Virus record (IMG/VR): IMGVR_UViG_3300047376_000089
Location: 1-52,045 of that record
Strand: one strand, 5' to 3'
Length of the DNA: 52,045 nt
Source: a virus
The position numbers were made by a program, and so were the translations under genes. Below the pieces are notes generated by a model, which saw only the letters and a list, made by a program, of their open reading frames with translations, made no database searches and was not told the origin of the DNA. Position 1 is the stretch's first letter, and each line of letters starts with the position of its first letter. This document shows positions 6,238 through 12,705 of this stretch, piece after piece.

Positions 6238-6266
6238 TATATCTCACTATTTGTGAGAGATATACA
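6238..6266 (+). promoter_or_regulatory. Hairpin in leader of first rightward gene
   Basis: GTATATCTC and GAGATATAC are 9-base complementary arms about 40 bases before the ATG at 6308. It lies between the hairpin set and the ribosome site (AAAGGAGG), so it would be in the mRNA leader or act as an operator. Confidence 0.45.
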
Positions 6267-6307
6267 TTTCTCATATAAAAACAGAAGATAGATAAAGGAG
6301 GCCAATC

Positions 6308-6925
6308 ATGGCAAATTCAATCTCAGTAAGCAAAACAACTCAAGAAGGAACTTCTTTGGATACTCTAGTAAAAGAGGGCAAAGCCCTGTACAACATTTGG
6401 AAACAGACTAACAGTCTGAAAGACTCAACAAAAGCCAAGGGCTTTGACACAAGGCTTGGCAAACTACTTGTTGAGCTAAAGGCTCAGTCTAGCCTAGATA
6501 GTGGTCAAATCAGTAGACAAACCTTGGCAACATATCATGTTGACAAAATAGATCGTAGAAGACGATCAGAAGCTTTGTGGTTCGTTGAAAACGAAGTTGA
6601 ATGTCGAGAGTTCATAGAAGCCTCAAAGAAGGGCTTCACATCTCTAACTGCTCTTCAAGCAGCAATGCGTAAAGCTGCTAAAGCAGATGATGCTGCTGCT
6701 GAACCAACCACTGCTAAAGCAGAACCGTCCAATGTTGGACAGTCTAACGGAGTTAAGGACACTGGTTGGGTAGATGTTGACAAGGGAACGTTCTCACTTG
6801 GCAATACTCGTACTGCAATCGTTGACGCAATCTTTGCACATTGCAACGATCACCAGATTGACATTGACACAATCATTGCTGACTTACAGTCAAAAGCAGC
6901 TTTAGCAAACAAGGTGGCAGCATAA
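6308..6925 (+). CDS. First rightward early protein, unknown function
   Basis: A 205-residue protein with a strong ribosome site (AAAGGAGG). The N-terminal half is helical and charged (LVKEGKALYNIWKQTN; HVDKIDRRRRSEALWFVENE) and could bind DNA. An Ala-rich linker follows (about 118-140), then a C-terminal region ending IIADLQSKAALANKVAA. The linker contains the residues SNVGQ, encoded by one copy of the dispersed palindrome (6727-6740). As first gene of the early arm, next to the control region, it may be a regulator or host-takeover protein; I recognise no family. Confidence 0.7.
   Translation: MANSISVSKTTQEGTSLDTLVKEGKALYNIWKQTNSLKDSTKAKGFDTRLGKLLVELKAQSSLDSGQISRQTLATYHVDKIDRRRRSEALWFVENEVECREFIEASKKGFTSLTALQAAMRKAAKADDAAAEPTTAKAEPSNVGQSNGVKDTGWVDVDKGTFSLGNTRTAIVDAIFAHCNDHQIDIDTIIADLQSKAALANKVAA
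6727..6740. repeat. Palindrome copy 2 (inside first early gene)
   Basis: GTCCAATGTTGGAC, followed by A as in the other copies. It lies in frame in the linker region and encodes part of SNVGQ. Confidence 0.7.
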
Positions 6926-6952
6926 GCTGTCACTAACATAGGAGTTATAAAA

Positions 6953-7111
6953 ATGATTACATTTTTAATGTTTATGATTAATGGTATGGCAATGGTAACT
7001 TTGTTTTTGATTGCTATGACAGTTGGAACGTTACAAGCAATACCTAGTATGTTAGTTGTGTTTGTGATTGTAATGGCAATCAACTACCTAGTGATGTATA
7101 TGAATGGATGA
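6953..7111 (+). CDS. Small Met-rich membrane protein (52 aa)
   Basis: A short, strongly hydrophobic protein (MITFLMFMINGMAMVTLFLI; later PSMLVVFVIVMAINYLVMYM) with two predicted membrane spans and an unusually high methionine content. A GGAG ribosome site lies seven bases or so before the ATG. It follows the first early gene by 27 bases. Small two-span proteins in early phage operons often act on the host membrane, for example in superinfection exclusion; here that is only a guess. Confidence 0.6.
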   Translation: MITFLMFMINGMAMVTLFLIAMTVGTLQAIPSMLVVFVIVMAINYLVMYMNG

Positions 7112-7134
7112 ACTTTAGTAGTCACATAGTTAAA

Positions 7135-7163
7135 TAACACTTGATACTTTAGTGAAAGTGTTA
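7135..7163. promoter_or_regulatory. Intergenic inverted repeat TAACACTT / AAGTGTTA
   Basis: Two exact 8-base arms (7135-7142, 7156-7163) separated by 13 bases. The AAGTG half-site is the one in the operator-like region at 5434-5512, so the same regulator may bind both. Confidence 0.4.
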
Positions 7164-7202
7164 TATAACATATGTAGACACTAACAAACTATAACTGAAA
7201 CC

Positions 7203-7216
7203 GTCCAATGTTGGAC
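7203..7216. repeat. Palindrome copy 3 (leader of gene at 7236)
   Basis: GTCCAATGTTGGAC followed by A, about 20 bases before the ATG at 7236 and just ahead of its ribosome site (CGGAG). Confidence 0.7.
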
Positions 7217-7235
7217 ACTTTAAACGGAGTTTATT

Positions 7236-7463
7236 ATGAGAATATTAAGAAAATCAGTATTAACTGGTAACGTCAATACAATGGATATCAATGTAACTGA
7301 TGAGCAGTTTACTAAATATCTAGGTAGTAATGAGTGCATACAAAATGTACTGCCTGACTTATCAGTTGATGAACGTGAGTTTCTTATATCTGGTATTACA
7401 CCAGATGAATGGGATAATACATTTTCATTTACTGCAATCTCTCTAAATGCGGAGGAAGCATAA
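7236..7463 (+). CDS. Conserved small early protein, unknown
   Basis: A 75-residue acidic protein. The C-terminal part (MDINVTDEQFTKYLG, then IQNVLPDLSVDEREFLISGI and TPDEWD) is a pattern I recall in many marine phage small proteins with no assigned function. It overlaps the next gene by one base (TAATG), so the two are probably co-translated. The leader contains a copy of the dispersed palindrome. Confidence 0.68.
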   Translation: MRILRKSVLTGNVNTMDINVTDEQFTKYLGSNECIQNVLPDLSVDEREFLISGITPDEWDNTFSFTAISLNAEEA

Positions 7464-8047
7464 TGTCTGTAAGACAAATACTAAAAGTATACAAGTCGGC
7501 TACTGCTGACGAAGTGAAGCATGGCATGAAATGGTACGCCATTGCCAAACGTGATAGCACTAAGGTAGCCAAGGAATTTGGTATCAGTATAAATACTGTT
7601 GTCGGTGTAGTTGCTGCACTGTCACCCAACTTAGGTTGGAATATCAACATCAAAGCTGCTCGTATTCTAGTCGAGTGCTTTGCCAATGGTGGTGCAATGG
7701 ATGACGTTACTGTGTCAGCCTATCCACAGAACAAGCTGAAAGCTTGGGAAATGCTTGAACAAAAAATGGTTCGTAAGAAAACCATTATGGCTAAACTCAA
7801 TGGCCCTAAGACTACTGCGTTCTTTGCCAATATCATTGGCCTTGACGTTGTGACAGTTGACGGTCATGCTAAGAACATACATGATGGACTACGTAGGGTT
7901 CTCAAGAACAGTAACGTAGGTGTCAAGGAATACAGAACCATATCGGAAGCTTACTACAAAGCTGCTGACAAGGTGGGTATCAAAGGCTATCAAATGCAAG
8001 CTATCACTTGGGTAGCATGGCGTAGACAACATAACATTGCGAGGTAA
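7463..8047 (+). CDS. Conserved phage protein, glycosylase-like helical fold possible
   Basis: A 194-residue protein conserved in many phages of environmental bacteria; I believe it is placed in a DUF family (perhaps DUF7178). Features are VVAALSPNLGWNINIKAARI, AYPQNKLKAWEML, KTTAFFANIIGLDVVTVDGH and the ending GYQMQAITWVAWRR. The helical pattern with a conserved VTVDGHA and QAITW recalls helix-hairpin-helix DNA glycosylases, but I cannot point to a complete catalytic motif. A role in DNA modification or repair is therefore tentative. Confidence 0.72.
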   Translation: MSVRQILKVYKSATADEVKHGMKWYAIAKRDSTKVAKEFGISINTVVGVVAALSPNLGWNINIKAARILVECFANGGAMDDVTVSAYPQNKLKAWEMLEQKMVRKKTIMAKLNGPKTTAFFANIIGLDVVTVDGHAKNIHDGLRRVLKNSNVGVKEYRTISEAYYKAADKVGIKGYQMQAITWVAWRRQHNIAR

Positions 8048-8051
8048 AATT

Positions 8052-8354
8052 ATGATGGACGATTTACACAACAACATTAATGTTTGGCATGGCACTACAA
8101 AAATATCTATATGCCAACACTGGGATACACCTAGTGATAGGCTTAATGGTGATGCTGCTATGCAAGAGGTAGGTATTATACCTGATGATGGTGACTGGGG
8201 AAATATGCACATTGAAAAATACTCTGCCAGTTTAGATCATCTTATAGATGTATTGGAAGGAATACGACATGAAATTGAAGCAAAGAAATATAACGAATCC
8301 AGTGGCAAAGGCGATGCTAGAGCAACGCAAACCGCCACAGGTAGTGCCACCTAA
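8052..8354 (+). CDS. Hypothetical early protein (100 aa)
   Basis: Starts MMDDLHNNINVWHGTTKI after GAGG; an in-frame TTG at 8037 is less likely. The protein is acidic in the middle (IPDDGDWGNMHIEKYS), with a helical LDHLIDVLEGIRHEIEAKK and a Ser/Thr/Gly-rich tail. The last part is overlapped by another small gene in a different frame (8269-8424). No family recognised. Confidence 0.6.
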   Translation: MMDDLHNNINVWHGTTKISICQHWDTPSDRLNGDAAMQEVGIIPDDGDWGNMHIEKYSASLDHLIDVLEGIRHEIEAKKYNESSGKGDARATQTATGSAT

Positions 8355-8424
8355 GAAGGGCACGAAACGCAAGCCTAGTAAGAAGGAGAAGTATAATGCG
8401 TTACGAGATGCAAAACTTTGTTAA
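8269..8424 (+). CDS. Small basic RNP..AKAM protein (51 aa)
   Basis: A short basic protein: MKLKQRNITNPVAKAMLEQR, then KPPQVVPPKKGTKRKPSKK. Proteins with the pattern RN.VAKAL....P.VVP.KK are frequent in T7-like and marine phage early regions, function unknown. The ribosome site GGAAGG is well placed, and the gene overlaps the preceding frame by 86 bases, which is large but typical of this packed region. It was found by reading the sequence because it is short. Confidence 0.62.
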   Translation: MKLKQRNITNPVAKAMLEQRKPPQVVPPKKGTKRKPSKKEKYNALRDAKLC

Positions 8425-8542
8425 GTTTGCAAGCACCAAAAAAGTGTCCAATGTTGGACAGAAACCTAAACGTGATGAGCACAAACGTTTACGTAAAATT
8501 GCACGTAAAAACAAAAGCTTAACACAAAAATTATCAAACTAA
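8396..8542 (+). CDS. Small basic protein with SNVGQ segment (48 aa)
   Basis: A 48-residue protein (MRYEMQNFVKFASTKK, then VSNVGQKPKRDEHKRLRKIA and a Lys-rich end) preceded by AAGGAG. Residues 18-22 (SNVGQ) are encoded by a copy of the dispersed palindrome, in the same reading frame as in the gene at 6308. Strongly basic, so nucleic-acid binding is possible. Confidence 0.58.
   Translation: MRYEMQNFVKFASTKKVSNVGQKPKRDEHKRLRKIARKNKSLTQKLSN
8446..8459. repeat. Palindrome copy 4 (inside small basic gene)
   Basis: TGTCCAATGTTGGACA, with one central base pair different from copy 1. It lies in coding sequence and gives SNVGQ. Confidence 0.7.
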
Positions 8543-8555
8543 AAAGGAGAAAACT

Positions 8556-8786
8556 ATGTTTGTATTACTAGCTACTAAACCCCTCAATGATGGCACTAAA
8601 GGCTTTCGTTTTAACTTCTTAGGACAGAAAGGCTTGCTACGTAAACGTAGTCGGAAGTCTCGTGGCTTCTCACTATTCAATCGTGACAAGTGCATGACTG
8701 CACACCATGTAGGCAAGTACAGTCTATATGTTGAGCATAACCGCAACCAAAAAACAGAACGTAGGTTCTGGCATTTCGCAGGTTAA
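8556..8786 (+). CDS. Hypothetical basic early protein (76 aa)
   Basis: A basic protein (MFVLLATKPLNDGTKGFRFN, GLLRKRSRKSRGFSLFNRDK, HHVGKYSLYVEHNRNQK) with an AAAGGAG ribosome site. The beta-strand pattern and Arg-rich loop fit a small nucleic-acid-binding fold, but I recognise no family. Its stop overlaps the next ATG (TAATG). Confidence 0.62.
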   Translation: MFVLLATKPLNDGTKGFRFNFLGQKGLLRKRSRKSRGFSLFNRDKCMTAHHVGKYSLYVEHNRNQKTERRFWHFAG

Positions 8787-8908
8787 TGGTGATAACACGT
8801 CATAAGGGTAAGTACACTGTGTACGGTGATGATGGGTATGTGCTCGTCATCACACGATACAAGAACGTTGCAAAACAAATAATCAAGGATTATAAAAATG
8901 AAAGTTGA
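8786..8908 (+). CDS. Micro-protein (40 aa)
   Basis: A 40-residue frame (MVITRHKGKYTVYGDDGYVL, ITRYKNVAKQIIKDYKNES) that fills the space between two genes, starting as TAATG and overlapping the next gene by 11 bases. The beta-hairpin-like YTVYGDDGYVLVI and balanced composition look like real protein. Function unknown. Confidence 0.55.
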   Translation: MVITRHKGKYTVYGDDGYVLVITRYKNVAKQIIKDYKNES

Positions 8909-9263
8909 AGTATATTTTAATCTACACAGACGTGTATTCTCTGTCCGTTCATGTAAGACTGGACGTGTAATACATCATGCAAAAGATGTACACATTGTGA
9001 ACCCAAAGTTTGTGGTTCGTGAAGGTGGCAGACAACGTGTACTGCGTGAACGTAAGAAGAATGTTCATGCCTTTGTTCGTGGTAATCTCACTGCCTTTAA
9101 AGATAGTCCAAGCTATCTTGCAGATACTATTGGGTATAATCCATTCAAGTATGATAGCTTTGTTAAGATGCCAGATGAAGCACCTGTGTACAAAGCATTT
9201 CGTGCATGGTTAAATGTAAACGGCAATGACATGCCAACAATACAAGCAGAAGGAGTACAATAA
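8898..9263 (+). CDS. Conserved phage protein (121 aa), unknown
   Basis: A 121-residue basic protein with the pattern MKVEVYFNLHRRVFSVRSC, HHAKDVHIVNPKFVVREGGR, RVLRERKKNVHAFVRGNL, seen in many phages across hosts. Mostly beta-strand at the N-terminus, a basic loop, then an acidic C-terminal part. No function known to me. It overlaps the next gene by one base. Confidence 0.7.
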   Translation: MKVEVYFNLHRRVFSVRSCKTGRVIHHAKDVHIVNPKFVVREGGRQRVLRERKKNVHAFVRGNLTAFKDSPSYLADTIGYNPFKYDSFVKMPDEAPVYKAFRAWLNVNGNDMPTIQAEGVQ

Positions 9264-9541
9264 TGACAGAGAAAACAGTAAAGACAGAGCTAACTCGTGA
9301 AGAGGTAGTAGAACTACTAGGTCTGTATCACATCATAGATGAGATAGTCCATGACTTTGGAGAGATGTTCGACACTGACCTTGGTAAGGTGCGTAAGCTA
9401 CAAGAAATGTCTTGGACATTGAAAAATCTATTTGACTTTAGACCAACCACAAATGACAATGGTTATCCAGAGCACTATCGTCCATACGTTATGCCTGACG
9501 ATGACAGGGCGTGGTATCACACACCAGAGGAAGACCAATGA
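9263..9541 (+). CDS. Hypothetical acidic protein (92 aa)
   Basis: A mainly helical acidic protein (LTREEVVELLGLYHIIDEIV, DTDLGKVRKLQEMSWTLKNL) with an acidic end (PDDDRAWYHTPEEDQ). ATG shares a base with the previous stop, and its own stop overlaps the next start (ATGA). Small acidic early proteins often inhibit host enzymes, but nothing specific supports that here. Confidence 0.62.
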   Translation: MTEKTVKTELTREEVVELLGLYHIIDEIVHDFGEMFDTDLGKVRKLQEMSWTLKNLFDFRPTTNDNGYPEHYRPYVMPDDDRAWYHTPEEDQ

Positions 9542-9777
9542 TAGTAAACGGATATGAAATAGTAGTTGAGATTGATGGTGTCAAAAGCCTTATCAATCTT
9601 GACGATCTGTACCCATCCATCAAGGACTGGCACAGTGCGGCAGAGTTCGCCATGAAGATGGCACGTGAGGCAAATCCTAACGCAGTACACATTGACTTCC
9701 TTGAGTGTGGTGAGTATGAACTTGAAGGGTACGAAGAGATACCCTATATACATGAAGCACCATTTCAAGTGCAATGA
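9538..9777 (+). CDS. Hypothetical protein (79 aa)
   Basis: Starts at ATG 9538 (MIVNGYEIVVEIDGVKSLIN), overlapping the upstream stop as ATGA; an in-frame ATG at 9511 lies inside the previous gene and is less likely. Acidic overall, alpha/beta pattern (KDWHSAAEFAMKMAREANPN). No family recognised. Confidence 0.6.
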   Translation: MIVNGYEIVVEIDGVKSLINLDDLYPSIKDWHSAAEFAMKMAREANPNAVHIDFLECGEYELEGYEEIPYIHEAPFQVQ

Positions 9778-9790
9778 AAGGAGAGTACGA

Positions 9791-10153
9791 ATGGAAGCCA
9801 AGATAAAACTAACTAAGACCATGCTCGACAAGAGCATAATAGATGCCAACAAATCTGTGCAGCAGTTTCTAACTGAGGAACTAGAGCACACGTTTGATGA
9901 GCTAGATGCAGGTGAAAAGATGCCTTGGAACTCATTGTATGAGGACAATACCCCTACAACTGTTACATTCTACAAAGCCAAAGGCAGAGGTGACAAACGT
10001 ATTAGCATCAAGAACTTGCGTAAGTTTGCAGCAGAGGGAGACACTGTGAAGCTACGATCAGAGGTTGTGATGATTGAAGATTGCATCTTTGATGTACGTG
10101 TAGTAGTGTATAAAGAAGATGATGACCAACAAGGAGAAACCGTTGCCGCCTGA
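9791..10153 (+). CDS. Hypothetical protein (120 aa)
   Basis: Start at ATG 9791 chosen for its AAAGGAG ribosome site; the frame is open further upstream. The product has a helical N-terminus (MEAKIKLTKTMLDKSIIDAN), a middle VTFYKAKGRGDKRISIKNLR and a C-terminal beta region (VVMIEDCIFDVRVVVYKEDD). Possibly a small DNA- or protein-binding factor; I cannot name a family. Confidence 0.62.
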   Translation: MEAKIKLTKTMLDKSIIDANKSVQQFLTEELEHTFDELDAGEKMPWNSLYEDNTPTTVTFYKAKGRGDKRISIKNLRKFAAEGDTVKLRSEVVMIEDCIFDVRVVVYKEDDDQQGETVAA

Positions 10154-10208
10154 TGATCCACACGATGACTGGGGCAACCACCCATTACCCAAGGAGACAC
10201 TAACATGA
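10122..10208 (+). CDS. Possible micro-protein (28 aa)
   Basis: A 28-residue acidic, Pro-rich frame (MTNKEKPLPPDDPHDDWGNH plus eight residues) bridging two genes. Its stop overlaps the next ATG (ATGA), a pattern used throughout this genome, and without it there would be an unusual 50-base gap. It overlaps the previous gene by 32 bases and has only a weak ribosome site. Confidence 0.4.
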   Translation: MTNKEKPLPPDDPHDDWGNHPLPKETLT

Positions 10209-10714
10209 ATAGATTTCTAATAAGCTACACACCTGAATGGATTGCACGTGAACTGTGTGACAAGCACATAGTCAAGATGCCATTGGAAGAGGCACAGATG
10301 TTATGCACTGCTGTATGGCAACATGCACCTGAGTATGCAGAGAAGCATGACCTATACAAGCCAGTGCATCAGAAGCACCCATGTACAATATGGGCAGCTA
10401 AAACTCGTGCCAACTACAACTATGGCCTTGCCTTGTTTGACCACATGCAAGCTGAGTACAGCTACAGGTATGGCAGACGCCATGCTTCCAACAAGCATTA
10501 CTTTGCCTTGCAAGATGCGGCACAGTACATACCTGAAGGTGACATGACACCGCACCCTGAGTGTTTCAGTGAGCACACTGACCTCAAGAGTGGTGAGAAC
10601 TGGCCTATCAAAAGCTATCGTAAGTTCTACATGACCAAGCAACGTAGGTTCAGTATGAAGTGGACGAACCGTCCAGTGCCATCATGGTTTCATTTTGAAG
10701 AGGAGTATGCATAA
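10205..10714 (+). CDS. Conserved viral protein with CDKHIVKMPLEEAQMLCT motif
   Basis: A 169-residue protein with N-terminal ELCDKHIVKMPLEEAQMLCT and HPCTIWAAKTRANYNYGLAL, features shared by a family found in many phages and some large viruses, sometimes annotated as pyrimidine-dimer glycosylase or endonuclease V-like. I cannot confirm that activity from the sequence. Cys, His and basic residues are concentrated in the first half. It sits among early genes and could act on DNA. Confidence 0.68.
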   Translation: MNRFLISYTPEWIARELCDKHIVKMPLEEAQMLCTAVWQHAPEYAEKHDLYKPVHQKHPCTIWAAKTRANYNYGLALFDHMQAEYSYRYGRRHASNKHYFALQDAAQYIPEGDMTPHPECFSEHTDLKSGENWPIKSYRKFYMTKQRRFSMKWTNRPVPSWFHFEEEYA

Positions 10715-10887
10715 TGATGTACGTATTAATATGGATGCAGTTGTTCAGTACACAGACGGTGGAGCACTACCAGTTAGGTAGCTATGCCACACTGGAAGAG
10801 TGCCAGATACAATTGAGTAAGGCAGCTAAGATGATAACACACAAGTCAGAGACAGTGGCTTGTCTAGAGGTGGAGACACAACAGTGA
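10714..10887 (+). CDS. Small protein with hydrophobic start and paired Cys (57 aa)
   Basis: A 57-residue protein (MMYVLIWMQLFSTQTVEHYQ, then GSYATLEECQIQLSKAAKMI and SETVACLEV). The hydrophobic beginning could be a signal or anchor, and two cysteines flank a helix. ATLEEC..A....C resembles the small exported protein at 3226-3420. It starts TAATG with the upstream stop and ends GTGA with the next start. Confidence 0.58.
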   Translation: MMYVLIWMQLFSTQTVEHYQLGSYATLEECQIQLSKAAKMITHKSETVACLEVETQQ

Positions 10888-11216
10888 TACTATACAAGTC
10901 AAGTAAGGGTCAGTGGGTTGGCACTCAGAGAGATGCTCAAAGATACTTTCCTAGAGATTGGGAGCAAGTTGAAGTGCCTGTGTCTAAGGAGTACCTCATT
11001 GAGTTCCTAAACGTTCACAAGGTAGGGGCGTATTCACAGTCTCCACCACCACAACAGCCAGTGATGACTGCACCTGACCCAGAACAGATAGACCCAGAAG
11101 CATACAGTTGGGTGTCATGGGCGTATGAAACCCTAGCAAGGGGAGACAAGGCAGAGGCACTCAAGATGTTAGAAAAAGGTTTAAGTAAACAGAAGGAGTT
11201 GATGAATGACGCCTAG
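10884..11216 (+). CDS. Hypothetical protein (110 aa), GTG start
   Basis: The GTG at 10884 overlaps the upstream stop (GTGA) and follows GGTGGAG, so I prefer it to the open frame further upstream. Residues 1-40 have beta pattern (ILYKSSKGQWVGTQRDAQRY); a Pro/Gln-rich linker follows (SPPPQQPVMTAPDPEQ), then a helical TPR-like piece (ETLARGDKAEALKMLEKGLS). No family recognised. Confidence 0.6.
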   Translation: MILYKSSKGQWVGTQRDAQRYFPRDWEQVEVPVSKEYLIEFLNVHKVGAYSQSPPPQQPVMTAPDPEQIDPEAYSWVSWAYETLARGDKAEALKMLEKGLSKQKELMNDA

Positions 11217-11397
11217 TGAAGCAGCAGAGATAGAGGCAAAGAAAACATTCAATGCCTTTGTCAAATGGTCTAAGGTTACTTTGTATTGGATCATTGGTAT
11301 ACTACTTGTACTAGCATCATGTGACTTTGGAACGGACACCAAGACAGGTAGTCAATACAACGGTGCAGTGTATGCACCATCAAACATAGGAGAATAG
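11206..11397 (+). CDS. Small membrane or lipoprotein-like protein (63 aa)
   Basis: A helical charged N-terminus (EAAEIEAKKTFNAFVKWSK) precedes one strong hydrophobic span (VTLYWIIGILLVLAS) ending in a Cys, with a short polar tail (GTDTKTGSQYNGAVYAPSNI). A single-span membrane protein is likely. It is directly followed by the SleB hydrolase gene after one base, so the pair may act together at the host envelope. Confidence 0.6.
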   Translation: MTPSEAAEIEAKKTFNAFVKWSKVTLYWIIGILLVLASCDFGTDTKTGSQYNGAVYAPSNIGE

Positions 11398-11398
11398 G

Positions 11399-11791
11399 AT
11401 GATAGCTGAGATGCTTACATGTATTGCACTTAACGTGTACTACGAGGCACGTAGTGAGCCATTGGAAGGACAGTACGCAGTGGCTCATGTCGTACTCAAT
11501 CGTGTAGCAAGTGACAGGTTTCCAGATGACGCATGTACGGTGGTGCGGCAGGGTCTGGAGAAGGGACTGGGTAGATGCCAGTTCAGTTGGTACTGTGACG
11601 GTAAGTCCGACACACCCACAGAGAAACGAGCATGGCTCTACTCACAACTTGTAGCACACAAGGTAGTGCATGGGTATGTCAAGGACAATACCGATGGGGC
11701 TATCTACTACCATGCCAATTATGTTCGCCCCTTTTGGAGCAAGCACTACGACCACACTGTGACTTTAGGGTCACACATATTTTACAAGTAG
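11399..11791 (+). CDS. Cell wall hydrolase, SleB family
   Basis: A 130-residue protein of the SleB/hydrolase_2 family, which cleaves peptidoglycan. The family pattern is clear: NVYYEARSEPLEGQYAVAHV with the catalytic-type Glu, VVLNRV, CQFSWYCDG, GAIYYHA and a final GSHIFYK. The length is that of a bare catalytic domain, with no signal peptide. It is encoded in the early-strand block far from the endolysin, next to a single-span membrane protein. It may help genome entry, cell-wall remodelling or lysis timing rather than replace the M15 enzyme. GGAG precedes the ATG. Confidence 0.85.
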   Translation: MIAEMLTCIALNVYYEARSEPLEGQYAVAHVVLNRVASDRFPDDACTVVRQGLEKGLGRCQFSWYCDGKSDTPTEKRAWLYSQLVAHKVVHGYVKDNTDGAIYYHANYVRPFWSKHYDHTVTLGSHIFYK

Positions 11792-11803
11792 CTTATCGTT
11801 ACT

Positions 11804-11831
11804 AGTACAGGGAAGGGCAATATGATATAAC
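11804..11831 (+). promoter_or_regulatory. Extended -10 promoter before DUF932 gene
   Basis: TGATATAACTA (11823-11833, -10 TATAAC at 11826-11831) matches the sites before three other transcription units. The -35 (AGTACA, 16 bases upstream) is poor, so the TG extension may compensate. The DUF932 start is about 43 bases downstream. Confidence 0.42.
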
Positions 11832-11874
11832 TAATTATCAGTTGCCAATATAACAAATGAAAAGGAGAAAATAT

Positions 11875-12705
11875 ATGCCATTTGATATTCCAACACACTT
11901 AGACTTTGATGTAGAATTTGAACCAACAAAGATGAATGACAAGAAATATGTTATAAATCAAGACACTGGCGATTACCTTGGTATCGTAGGTGATGGGTTC
12001 AAGTGTGCATCACACGGTGACTTCTACCGTAATATGTATGATACAATTACAGAGGAGTTAACAGACGGTGACATTGAAAACGCCAATTACAGGTGGTCAA
12101 CCGCACGTAATGGGGCATGGTCAATGCTCGACATTACTCTGCCTGACATGCAAGTACCTATCGTGACAGACAAGATGGAGACTAGCATTGGCAATCGTAT
12201 CATTGCTTTGCATGGTGTCGATGGGTCATGCAGTAACCAAGTATTCTTTGGGGCAATTGATTTCTTTTGTACCAACGGTATGATACGTGGTGAGTTTGAT
12301 AAGATACGTAGGAAGAACACCTCGAACTTTTCCTTGGAAAGTTTTATAGGTGAGCTACAACGAGCACGTACTGACTTCTATACAGAGGCAGCTAAAATGC
12401 AAGTGTGGGCTGAGACTGACACTAAGTACATCGACATCAAGTCATTGCTTGACGAGATGATAAAGTCTGACCGTAAGGCAGAGAGGATGTATGAATTGTA
12501 TCTGCATGAGGCATCACAACGTGGTCACAACAAGTGGGCATTGTATTCTGCGTTCACTAACTATGCTTCCTATGCTGATGAACGTAATGGTTTCAACCTA
12601 CGTAACACTGGCAATGACACACAGGCAATCAGCATGTGGTCACGTGAACAAGAGGTATCCAAATGGGTATCAGACAAGAAGTTCATACAGTTGGAAGCTG
12701 CTTAA
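11875..12705 (+). CDS. DUF932 family protein
   Basis: A 276-residue protein resembling the DUF932 phage/plasmid family, many members of which lie beside replication or recombination genes; function not established. Family-like parts are the N-terminal DTGDYLGIVGDGFKCASHGD, the central QVFFGAIDFFCTNGMIRGEF (compare the family's R.VCxNTL) and the charged helical C-terminus. ATG 11875 follows AAAGGAG; an in-frame ATG at 11857 lies before the ribosome site and is unlikely. It has its own promoter-like site and starts the middle-region block leading to integrase and replication genes. Confidence 0.75.
   Translation: MPFDIPTHLDFDVEFEPTKMNDKKYVINQDTGDYLGIVGDGFKCASHGDFYRNMYDTITEELTDGDIENANYRWSTARNGAWSMLDITLPDMQVPIVTDKMETSIGNRIIALHGVDGSCSNQVFFGAIDFFCTNGMIRGEFDKIRRKNTSNFSLESFIGELQRARTDFYTEAAKMQVWAETDTKYIDIKSLLDEMIKSDRKAERMYELYLHEASQRGHNKWALYSAFTNYASYADERNGFNLRNTGNDTQAISMWSREQEVSKWVSDKKFIQLEAA

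Larger units (their letters stand above)
5386..6307. other. Divergent control region without a convincing gene
   Basis: This 0.9 kb gap separates the leftward and rightward arms. It holds the operator-like repeats and putative leftward promoter (5434-5568), a TTTACA/TGTAAA hairpin with inner GAAC/GTTC arms (5612-5636), the family of small hairpins (5815-6060), the 16-base palindrome (6026-6041), an AT hairpin (6127-6148) and a 9-base-arm hairpin just before the first rightward gene (6238-6266). A 182-codon frame is open on the plus strand (5681-6229), but its composition is unlike a protein. A replication origin or regulatory RNA could lie here; the sequence alone does not decide. Confidence 0.6.

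Noticed and set aside
5386-6307. tRNA genes or a tRNA-derived attachment site
   Set aside because: I looked for a cloverleaf and a GTTCRANYC T-arm here and near the integrase and saw none; a covariance search is needed to be sure.
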